NCBI GenBank assembly: GCA_012934845.2
Contig: WNNJ02000757.1
Location: 26,364 to 90,363 of the forward strand
DNA: 64,000 bases
Origin: Pomphorhynchus laevis
Lineage: Eukaryota > Acanthocephala > Palaeacanthocephala > Echinorhynchida > Pomphorhynchidae
Reading direction: 5' to 3'
In this document: positions 54,742-64,000 of the stretch, piece by piece
How the letters are laid out: each line of letters begins with the position of its first letter
Numbering within the stretch: position 1 is the stretch's first letter
The notes under the pieces: generated by a model
The model's database searches: none
What the model saw: the letters and a program-made list of their open reading frames with translations, nothing else
What the model was told of the DNA's origin: nothing
Translations under genes and position numbers: made by a program

Positions 54742-55215
54742 ATGTATCTTGAGACTTTTAAACATTGCATAGTCCCTGACAATAAAGCAGACATCACATT
54801 AAAGCTTAGTTTAAACTTAGTTGTTAGAAAAAGAACAAAATCCTGCCAAAATGTTCGCGAAAGCAGGCTGTTTAAAAGTAGAAACACTACGTTGAAATAC
54901 AGATTAAATAAATCAATCAACTGCCAATTAGTAGGAATTATATATAAATGCAGTTGTTCGTTATGCCCGCCCAATACGTAGGTGAGTCGGGCTTAACAAT
55001 GAGCATTAGACTGAATAATCGGCGCATTGACCTTTAAAATAAAAGGATTGAGCGTAACGCAGTTGTTAGACACTGTGTTGAAAGTCACGATACTACCGAT
55101 GATGTTTATATACACTGTTATCGAGAGCGGCATAAGCGACTTAACAAAGCGACGAGCGCGGGAAAAAATTGGTTGGGTTGATAATGACCCACATAAAACC
55201 GGGCATCAACAATGA
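54742..55215 (+). pseudogene. Penelope-like element linker + GIY-YIG fragment
   Basis: A linker ending GIIYKCSCSLCPP is directly followed, one base out of frame, by AQYVGESGLTMSIRLNNRRIDL. A decayed end follows (HKRLNKATSAGKNW..). Close relative of the 22.3-kb fragment (shared QY.GESGLT). Confidence 0.72.
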
Positions 55216-55299
55216 ACATATTTATAAATGCAAAGTTCCATAAGCAGCAGTAACATAATGTATTTGATTCGCAGACTTGTATCATTAACGTGTGTTTTT

Positions 55300-55345
55300 G
55301 TGTTCTATATTGAAAAAGGCGAAAGACAAAATGTAAAAGTTTTTC
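55300..55345 (+). ncRNA. Decayed small hammerhead-like motif
   Basis: ATTGAAAAAGGCGAAAGACAAAATGTAAAAG about 100 nt after a PLE end: same layout as 10.95 kb with loss of GAAAC. Included for completeness; low confidence. Confidence 0.3.
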
Positions 55346-55489
55346 TCTTTGTCTCTTCAATCAGCTAGTGTATTTTCATAATTGGATATATACAAATGAA
55401 CTCTAAACGGGTCCCAGCGACAGGGATTCAAGGAAACGACTTAAATATGAGTACACACCCATGTGTCCTGTTCCATCAACGAAGAGCTA

Positions 55490-56380
55490 GAATCCAATAT
55501 TATTGAGACAACGGAAGCCCAATCACCACCAATGCATATTCACTCAGCAAGTACCCATCCACCTTCGATCCAGCGGAATATTATTTATAACGAAGCCTTG
55601 CGGATGATGCGCCTTTGCTCTACATTCAGAGATTTTGAACTTGAATTTAAAAAATATCAAAGAACAACTCAGAAGTCGTGGTTATTCATCGGCAATGATT
55701 GAGACAAAGCTAAATGCCGTGCATCGCATATCTAGAACTAACGCATTGAACCCACGAAAAAGATTCACAGGTTCATTCAACAGATTCTACAATTCTGTAT
55801 ATACCACCCAATCTTAGACTGAGCAGAATCTAAAATAAATGCATTGATTCGAAATATATGTCATAACCGAATAAATAAAAGAGCCATAATTAGATTCAAA
55901 TTGCCTCCGAACCTAAGTAATATAATTAGCCGACGTAAGAATCCAGTTGAATGCACTAAGTTCAACGATAAACGCTGAAAAACGTGTACCGTAGTACAAA
56001 CTGCAGAGGCTGGGAAAAGTATCGTCACGCAGGGATTCATACCTGTAATTTCAAACAGTAACTGTAAAACACCAAATGTTGTTTACGTCGGCACGTGTAA
56101 TTTATGTGGAAAGCAGTATGTCGGCCAAAGTAAACTGGGTTTGTCACGTCGTTTAAATATGCGTCGATCGCACTTTCGTACCAAAAATATCACAGATGGC
56201 GCAGTGAAACATTCAATCGTACACGATGAAATAGACTGCATGATATATGTTGTAGTAGCGAGCGGTGTCGCCTGCGAAAAGCAAAGATTGAGATTTGAGG
56301 CAGCGACAATGGGAAGACTACATACGGAGGAAGACATTGTATGCAATCCTGATAATTACTATAAAGAACCAGGATGAGTA
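55490..56380 (+). pseudogene. Penelope-like element thumb + GIY-YIG, sister of 7.8-8.56 kb
   Basis: NEALRMMRLCSTFRDFELEFKKY and RGYSSAMIETKLNAVHR (thumb), then VVYVGTCNLCGKQYVGQSKLGL and RRLNMRRSHFR, AVKHSIVHDE. Here the Gly of YVGQS is retained, unlike the 8.3-kb copy. Closely related at the DNA level to it. Confidence 0.78.
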
Positions 56381-56494
56381 AGGAATAAGTTATTATTTCT
56401 AGCTTTTATTTTTTATTTTTTAAATTCAAACAATTGAATTGTGTACATCTAGATATTGTTGTTGTGCTTTTTGTTATAGATTGAAAAAGGCCAA

Positions 56495-57835
56495 TAGATG
56501 CAATAATTGTTTCTTTAGATGTCGAACAACTATATTGCTCTATTCCAACAAATGAAGCATTATCAGCATGTTTAAAAATGATGAGAGATAACCATTGGGA
56601 CGAAATAGAAATCAGGAAGATAGTAAAATTACTAGAGATCACTTTGCGAAATAATATTTATAGATTCGAAAAAACTTGGCAACAAGTTGAAGGAACTACA
56701 ATGGGCACATCATGTGCACCAGTATATGTTAACATATACATGCACATGATATAATCTAAGATATTAGAAGAATCAGAGTAAAAACCGCTATTATACGGTC
56801 GATATATCGATGATATTATAATTGTTTGGCCACACGGGGTGAACAACCTTAAAATATTGATTGACTTATTTGAAAAAGAAAATTCATTAAATTTTACTAT
56901 CAATTTTGGGGATCAAAACAATGGAAATATCTTTTTGGACACAAAGATTTATAAGGATACAGACGGAAAGTGGCAAACAGAAGTATATCGAAAACCTGAT
57001 TGGGTACCAAATTATATTCATGCTAAAAGTGATCATCCTCATCAGGTTAAGCGCGACATGCTCTTCAATGAAGCAATCAGACTAAGGAAAATATGCAGTA
57101 CAAACGCTACCTTTGAAATAAATGTGCAAAGATACACACAATTCTTTAAACAGAGAGGATACAATTACAAAGAAATCTTCCGACAATTCCAAAAGGCAAG
57201 AATACTAAAAGAGAGAATTTGCTGTTAGATAAAAACCCGAATAAAGAAACTTCAAACTCTATTGCGATAATAGAACACCATACAGCATTAAAATTTAAAG
57301 CAATAGATATAATAAATTCCTATAAAAATATAAATGAAGATCTCAAAAAGAATAGTCAACGTCCTGGGATTTATTATACAATAAAAAGACAACTACTACA
57401 CTCAACCTCCAGAACAGAAAGTGCTAATATCTGTGAAAACGATATACAAGGAGTATCTGAACGACGTGGTCATTCAGGATGTAAAACATGCAGCACTATG
57501 CGTAGAATACACACATTTAGAACCACGGCAACATACACCACTCATAAAATAAAAGGACAGTATAGCTGCAAAACATTAGGTGTTTATCTTATGCAATGTG
57601 ATGCATGTGATAGACAATATGTAGGTGAGAGTGGCAGACCGCTAAATTTAAGGATGAACAACAGACTAAACGATATTAAAAATAAAATAATTGGGAATGA
57701 TGGTGTGGTAAAACACATCGTAGAAAACCCTGAACATGAATGCACATGTACAATAATAAATAAGAATGATGACCCCATTACACGAAAAAGCATCGAACAT
57801 TACTGGATAGGTCAACTTATGACAGACCAATGTCA
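56495..57835 (+). pseudogene. Penelope-like element, motif A to GIY-YIG, well preserved
   Basis: Motif A IIVSLDVEQLYCSIPT (56,504-56,550), motif B VEGTTMGTSCAPVYVNIYM (56,688-56,745), two stops near 56,750-56,780, motif C LYGRYIDDIIIVW (56,790-56,830), a 129-codon thumb frame, then a 229-codon frame with a Cys linker (CKTCSTMRR) and GIY-YIG (GVYLMQCDACDRQYVGESGRPL, KSIEHYWIGQLMTDQ). Only about three lesions in 1.3 kb. The last 25 codons of the final frame (CQKLTDTSG...) are antisense Jockey DNA; the PLE stops at ~57,835. Confidence 0.85.
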
Positions 57836-59086
57836 AAAGCTGACAGACACGAGTGGTGAGTGGCGCGTGGGATTTTGGAGGTGCCCGGGAGTGGTCCCCA
57901 GGAGTTAAGGATATCTGTAACAGATAAGTCCCTACTCCTGAAGTCACACCAAGGCGGGATTGGTTGGGGAGATTGAGTGGCTCCATAATTATGTAAGGAA
58001 AGTGACTCTTCTAAAACTTTGTCAAGGCCTATGTTACCAATCCAAACCAAGGCTCTATCCTTCCAGCAAACAAACTTCTCTTTCTTGAATATCTTCCAGA
58101 AGGAAACCTGAGAAGGGTTTAGGCGAGCAATGCTTGCCCTATCCCTGCTCAGCTAGAGCCTATATCTAGAGCTCCAATATTCATTCGAGAGGATATGTCT
58201 GGCGGAAACAGAGAGATTGGGAAGGTGTAACATTTTAGCTAGGACCTTGAGCTTTGTTGGAGTAGGATTGTATATTCGACCTTTATAGGTAGTCGAAAGG
58301 ATCGCGGTAGCTTGCGATGAGAGGTAGGAATTAAATTCGGTCAAACTCTCAATTCAGGGGAAGAGCTGGATAGCTGCCTGAAAGAAGGCCACTCTAATAG
58401 GGTCAAAGTGAAACCTTCTCCTAAGCAACGTATCGTCTTCTAGCCTCCAGCGAATTAGGTCATGAGAGGTGGTCTGTTGTTGACGCGACTGCTCGGTGCA
58501 AATGGGTTTCAACAACCACATCTTATGTAGCAGTAATATGTCGAGGAGAGAATTTGTTGTAGAGCAATGAAAGGTTGGGGAAGGTGGTTTATGAATAAGA
58601 TAGTCGATCCTTGCTCTTCGGAGTGCTGCATTAATCCAACGACCAGTTCTGTCGTTGAAGTCACCAAGTAACATGTCATAACCGCTCCCCAATATTTGAT
58701 CCAGGAGGTCACGGTTCTTGTGAATTTCTCCTGGCCGAATATATACATTGGCTATGCTTATACGCTTACCGTTCTTACAAAGTGATATAGCTAAACAAGA
58801 TAGGGCTGGACAAGAGTAGTTTAATAGGAGGGATGATCTTAATGAGCTTTTTACTAGGGTTAAAAGACCTTGAGATGAAGAGGAGTGAGGGGGTTATGTA
58901 AGGAGTAAAGTGGGTGTATATGTGCTTAGGGATAAATCGAGTAATATCCTGGGGGAGACGGATAGACCGCGTCTCCTGAAGGACTATAACATCTGCATCT
59001 CTACCAGATAGAAAGCTAAGGGCGGAAGCACCTCCCGAATTCCACTGAAGGATATTCAGTGAAAAAGACCCTTGATTACTTCCCAT
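57836..59086 (-). pseudogene. Jockey-like ORF2 fragment (minus copy), 3'-truncated
   Basis: Homologous to ORF2 at 36.69 kb: ILQWNSGGASAL, DVIVLQETRSI, MLLGDFNDRTGRW, TSHDLIRW, then SRVCQLLT, where it stops at the PLE. It covers the APE endonuclease and pre-RT region; the RT is missing. Frameshifts near 58,770, 58,350 and 58,120. Loss of the 3' end is not the usual 5' truncation of target-primed insertion. Confidence 0.82.
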
Positions 59087-59120
59087 TGCGTAAGTGCTAC
59101 CGAAGTGGGACGCCCTCCAC

Positions 59121-60326
59121 CTAGTCGCAACTAGAGGCGGAAAGGTCGCCTTTACCGCTTCCCGTCACGACAAATGGAGTCGCTTGCCCACGGGCGATAT
59201 CTTCATTTCCCTCGTTAGCCATAGCCCAGATCGAATCCTTCCGAGCAAGCTTCAGAGCAGCTATGCTCAGCGCTGACCCGTTTCGTTTCTTAGATTTTGG
59301 TGGCTTCTTAATATTGTTAGTCTTCCCAGAAGGAGGAGAACGGAAGGATTCCGCTAATTGACCCACCAATTTTTGGACCAATTTTTCAAGTTGAATCATT
59401 GATGCCTGATGCTGCATTTCAATAAGTTTAAGAATTTCCGTATCAGGCATCCTGTCGTCTTTCTTGTTAGACGAGACAGCTTCCACGAAGCTAGTCGGTT
59501 TTGCTGTCACACCCCTGTGTCTCTTTTGGTACGCTTTAAAGATTTTACACTTTTTTGACCATGCGGGGTGCTCACCACCGCAGTTTGCGCAAAATGGCTT
59601 ACTTTCGCACTTCTCAGGATGTATAGCAGTTGTACCACACACGCCGCACTTATGGGGTAGAGAACAGCCAGCAGACCAATGCCCCCACTGATGGCAATTG
59701 TTGCAGTGAGGGTACGTTAGTGAGTCGGTTTCGATTATTGAAAATCTCAAATTATACCCCATAAAAGGATTGCATGTCGAAATCGATAGTTTTAGAGCTT
59801 CATCAACCGGGGCATTGCAGAACGCCACGGGAATGGGGAAGCCTTTAATCCCTTTTATAAAGCGCACGTTAGAGATTTTGTAATTAGTTTCTAAGGGCTG
59901 ATATATCTTGTTCTGAAATGTATGTGGGCATGTTATTTATCTTTATTGTTGCCAGGATTGGTTTGGAAGCAATTATACCTTGTTCCGAATGCTCTTTTTT
60001 AAAGTAGTCGATGTACGACATTGCCATATCAGGAGTGCAGAATGAGATTTTAATCTCAGATTCATAATATTTAATCGCATTGAACAATATCCTTTTTTAA
60101 ATCGATCGGCAAAGCCACTTATAAAAACATTGAACATGTTCTGCCTTTCCAGAGGCACCAAAAGTCTGATAATCACGAGGTTGGATAATTTTGGTACCGG
60201 GGGGAGTTCCCCCTCCGAAATATATTCAAGAGAAGCTAAATCTCCACTTACCTCGTTTATTGCATTGGCAGGAAAATTAGTTTTCATTGAGTTCTTTGAA
60301 CGCTCCGACAAGCTAAATTTACTCAT
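59121..60326 (-). pseudogene. Jockey-like ORF1 (minus copy) with two frameshifts
   Basis: Starts at ATG (complement of 60,324-60,326; MSKFSLSERSKNS). Frames 60,326-~60,080, 60,087-59,884 and 59,867-59,121. Knuckles CNNCHQWGHWSAGC, CGVCGTTAIHPEKC and CANCGGEHPAWSKKC match the 35.45-kb ORF1. The sequences are homologous but clearly diverged. Its 5' end is where the fold-back element begins. Confidence 0.82.
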
Positions 60327-60562
60327 TTTTTTGAAAATATATTTAGTAACGCAATACGTGTATTTAACGGATAGTTTCAATAAGGCGGCAGAGTGTAAAA
60401 TTTTGTGAAAGTTAGCACTGAAAAATCGAAACGCGTTTGCTAATAAAACACTTGGCTTAAATTTATCTTAATATAATTTTTTTGCGGTTTTGTACTGGTT
60501 ACAATCTCAATACAAATTATATATGAAATCTCAAAATGATCCCAGACGGCGATTCCAATCCT

Positions 60563-60565
<3 letters not shown>

Positions 60566-60635
<70 letters not shown>
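60566..60635. repeat. (TA)n microsatellite, left fold-back arm
   Basis: Uninterrupted TA dinucleotides within the left arm; the tract in the other arm is longer. Confidence 0.9.
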
Positions 60636-60636
<1 letters not shown>

Positions 60637-61450
60637 CATAAGAGTTTCGTTTGAATCGGTATTGCTCGAGATTGCGAATAGCAATTCTTTCCGTATATTT
60701 AAGTAAGTTTTCGAATCGAGCATATTCTTCAGTCTGCAAACTCTCGTCACTCCTAGACGGTCATGTGATAGCCGGCAGCCATCGTCAGTAAGATGAACTA
60801 TCACACACCGTTTCGGCTGCCTCTGTGACATTGTGAAAATGCATTTCCGACATCTAGCTTAAATTGTTGGTGGCGTTAGCTCTTAAGTCCAACAATTTGC
60901 AATGCAGACCATCATAAACAACCAGAGGATCAAACTTTCGGATGCTTGACTGTAAGAAACCGAGATTGAGTGGATCAATTCTTTCTATATAATCATAAGA
61001 GTTTCGTTTGAATCGGTATTGCTCGAGATTGCGAATAGCAATTCTTTCATGAGAGTTTGCAGACTGAAGAATATGCTCGATTCGAAAACTTACTTAAATA
61101 TACGAAAAGAATTGCTATTCGCAATCTCGAGCAATACCGATTCAAACGAAACTCTTATGATTATATAGAAAGAATTGATCCACTCAATCTCGGTTTCTTA
61201 CAGTCAAGCATCCGAAAGTTTGATCCTCTGGTTGTTTATGATGGTCTGCATTGCAAATTGTTGGATTTAAGAGCTAACGCCACCAACAATTTAAGCTAGA
61301 TGTCGAAATGCATTTTCACAATGTCACAGAGGCAGCCGAAACGGCGTGTGATAGTTCATCTTACTGACGATGGCTGCCGGCTATCACATGACCGTCTAGG
61401 AGTGACGAGAGTTTGCAGACTGAAGAATATGCTCGATTCGAACACTTACT

Positions 61451-61595
<145 letters not shown>

Positions 61596-61830
61596 AGGAT
61601 TGGAATCGCCGTCTGGGATCATTTTGAGATTTCATATATAAATTGTATTGAGATTGTAACCAGTACAAAACCGCAAAGAAATTATATTAAGATAAATTTA
61701 AGCCAAGTGTTTTATTAGCAAACGCGTTTCGATTTTTCAGTGCTAACTTTCACAAAATTTTACACTCTGCCGCCTTATTGAAACTATCCGTTAAATACAC
61801 GTATTGCGTTACTAAATATATTTTCAAAAA

Positions 61831-63565
61831 ATATAGTAACCACCTAGATAACCTCTACCAAAAGCTCGACACTCGAGAAGGAGAAAAAGGCGTGTACCGA
61901 CTAGCCCGTTCAAGACGGAAGAAGGCAGCAGACATCGAGAAGTTCCATGGTATCAGCAATAAGCGGGGAAAACTCATTATACACCCACAAGACGTGCTGG
62001 AGAGATGGAGAAGATATTTTAAAGCCATCTTTACAGAAGAGTTTGAACATCCACCAATACCAGAGGGGACTCCAAATCACACACAAGTCGATCCACTCAA
62101 TGGTGCAGAGGTCAGAGAGGCAATGATGAAGATGAAGCAAGGTAAAGCCAACGGACCCGATGATTTAGCGGTGGACTTCTGGAGAATCAATCTGGATGAG
62201 TGGACACCATGGCTAACTAATTTTCTCCAGAAGATTGTTGACGCAAAAGAGGTGCCAGAAGACTGGAGTCGAAGCATAACTATCCCAATCTGGAAGCAGA
62301 AAGGAAGCCCAGCAGATTGTGAAAACTACCGCCCAATTCGTCTTCTCAGTCACACCATGAAAATCTTCGAGAGAGTGCTCGACAAGAGAATCCGTGACTC
62401 CGTCAAACTAAGTGTCAACCAGGCAGGCTTTGTGCGCAACTGTGGAGCCATCGATGCAATACACTCAGCCAGACTACTCCTTGAAAAGCACAGAGAGAAG
62501 AAGCAGCCCCTCCATGTAGCTTTTCTGGACCTTGAGAAAGCGTTCGACAGAGTACCTCATAAGCTTATATGGTACGCTTTGAGACGCAGAAAAGTACCGG
62601 AGGAATTGATCGAATGGGTGAAGATGTTGTACAAAGGAACGACGAGCAATGTGCTAACAGCAGCGGGAAAATCCAGAGAATTTCCAATCTCAGTCGGTGT
62701 GCACCAAGGATCTGCACTCTCCCCATTACTATTCATCATAGTTATGGACGTGATTACGAAAGACCTTCTAAGACAAGCACCATGGACCATCCTGTATGCC
62801 GACGATGTTATGCTGGTATCTAAAGACAAACATGACCTCGAGCAACAAGTTCAGCAATGGCACGATCGCCTGGCACAGTTTGGGTTGAAACTGAACACAG
62901 CCAAAACAGAGTACATGACGACGAACCAGAACGAAGATGTAAGCATATCAGTTAATGGCGTGCTTCTGCCAAAGACAACTGCGTTCAAATATCTGGGATC
63001 AGTCATCTCCAGCACAGGAGGAGTGGCAAAAGACGTCACCACTCGCATCAACGCAAGCTGGACAAAATGGAGAGCAGCCACTGGAGTTTTGTGCGACAAA
63101 CGCATGCCAGACAAACTCAAATCGAAGTTCTACAGAAGCGTAATACGGCCTGTAGCAATGTACGGTGCTGAGTGCTGGGCAATGACAGCAGAAGCAGAAC
63201 GTAAGCTTGGATGCATGGAAACCAAAATGCTAAGGTGGATCGCAGGAAAGACTCGCCTAGATCATGTCCGTAACGAAGACATCCGCAAGCGATTTGGCGT
63301 AGCACCCATAGCAGACAAACTGAGAGAATCAAGGCTGCGATGGTATGGACATGTAATGAGGGCAGACGTGAACACATTAGCGCAGGCACCATTTCAAATC
63401 GAGGTCGACGGAAAGAGACCAATAGGAAGACCACAGAAAAGATGGATGGATACCCTTCTTAAGGACATGAAAATGGTCGGACTCACGCCCAAAGACGTAG
63501 CAAAGAAGGCATTTTGGCGTCAACGATCGTGGCAAGCGGACCCCGTCATACGGGATAAACGCTAA
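61831..63565 (+). CDS. RTE-clade non-LTR reverse transcriptase, 5'-truncated but open
   Basis: An unbroken frame from the fold-back edge to TAA 63,563-63,565. RTE-type RT: IPIWKQKGSPADCENYRPIRLLSHTMKI (palm start), NQAGFV, LHVAFLDLEKAFDRVPHKLIW (motif A), GVHQGSALSPLLFIIVMD (motif B), WTILYADDVMLVS (catalytic DD), KTEYM, YLGSVIS, and the C-terminal YGAECWA and RLRWYGHVMR blocks. The N-terminal APE endonuclease is missing; the first 18 codons of the long frame (61,778-61,831) come from the fold-back. Followed by an (AT)n tail, as RTE elements end in simple repeats. Looks young. Confidence 0.93.
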
Positions 63566-63570
63566 GAAGA

Positions 63571-63651
<81 letters not shown>
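63571..63651. repeat. (AT)n tail of the RTE element
   Basis: AT dinucleotide tract starting 6 bp after the RTE stop, consistent with the microsatellite 3' end of the clade. Confidence 0.85.
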
Positions 63652-63654
<3 letters not shown>

Positions 63655-63720
63655 TCGTATGAGATCATGAAGATCGATTGGAATCGGGACTGGTGATCCT
63701 TTGATGGATTCTTATTTATG

Positions 63721-63962
63721 TAACGAATAGTTGCTAGGTCACACGAGGTGACTTTCGCATTGAAAACCAGCTACAGAATCCTTCCTTCATGATATCCAAT
63801 TCCATACACCCTGACTACTAACGGCGCCATTGCCACAACCGTTTTCGTTGTGGCAATGGCGCCGTTAGTAGTCAGGGTGTATGGAATTGGATATCATAAA
63901 GGAAGGATTCTGTAGCTGGTTTTCAATGCGAAAGTCACCTCGTGTGACCTAGCAACTATTCG

Positions 63963-63965
<3 letters not shown>
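63721..63965. repeat. Near-perfect palindrome, 119-bp arms, 7-nt loop
   Basis: 63,721-63,839 and 63,847-63,965 are reverse complements with a single mismatch (in CCTTCCTTCATG / CATAAAGGAAGG). Loop 63,840-63,846. Flanked on both sides by (AT)n. No ORF, no hammerhead core. Confidence 0.93.

Positions 63966-64000
<35 letters not shown>
63966..64000. repeat. (AT)n tract to window edge
   Basis: TA repeats running off the window. Confidence 0.9.

Overview
This window reads as AT-rich repetitive DNA from an invertebrate nuclear genome, most likely an arthropod. That placing is an inference: Penelope-like retroelements (PLEs) with GIY-YIG endonucleases, hammerhead-ribozyme repeats, RTE/Jockey/RLE-type non-LTR elements and fossil totivirus- and mononegavirus-like sequences are a combination typical of arthropod genomes. 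No host gene, rRNA or tRNA gene was recognised. Nearly everything is a retroelement relic, a fossil viral insert (EVE) or a structured repeat. Only a few reading frames are intact.

Layout. 1-2.4 kb: minus-strand RLE-type non-LTR element. 2.4-6.8 kb: PLE fragments with several hammerhead motifs. 6.9-7.8 kb: virus-like capsid fragment. 7.8-10.9 kb: PLEs, including the most complete one (8.6-10.87 kb). 11-13.5 kb: unknown ORF, RLE fragment, non-LTR scraps. 13.8-15.3 kb: two capsid-like fragments. 15.5-17.4 kb: ribozyme-like repeats and PLE. 17.9-21.1 kb: coding remnants, RLE N-terminal half, long virus-like block. 21.1-23.2 kb: non-LTR RT and PLE. 23.6-25.0 kb: four tandem ~361-bp repeats with hammerhead core strands. 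25.1-25.9 kb: palindrome and second capsid-like copy. 26.2-28.3 kb: PLE. 28.4-29.9 kb: RLE copy and hAT transposase (minus). 29.9-33.1 kb: PLE interleaved with a two-gene mononegavirus-like fossil (N-like, gene junction, P-like). 33.3-39.3 kb: an apparently intact Jockey-like non-LTR retrotransposon with two open ORFs and a 2.2-kb AT-rich leader. 39.3-42.5 kb: two more partial leader copies, one containing a tRNA-like SINE dimer. 42.5-47.6 kb: inverted hammerhead-bearing repeats around PLE pieces and a DDE transposase scrap. 47.8-51.8 kb: the most complete totivirus-like fossil (capsid end plus RdRp) with a Gypsy-type gag/protease scrap inside. 51.8-57.8 kb: at least five PLE fragments. 57.8-60.3 kb: second Jockey-like copy (minus). 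60.3-61.8 kb: large fold-back element. 61.8-63.6 kb: RTE reverse transcriptase ORF with an (AT)n tail. 63.7-64 kb: near-perfect 119-bp-arm palindrome.

How it fits together. PLE ends repeatedly carry hammerhead-type RNA motifs, as known for this class. Three otherwise different repeat families carry all three conserved hammerhead strands in a non-canonical, pseudoknotted order (GAAAC, then CTGANGA, then GTC), with helices that still pair and covary. This is the most unusual signal in the window. Virus-derived blocks repeatedly abut retroelement fragments, which suggests (inference) that retroelement RTs made and inserted the viral cDNA.
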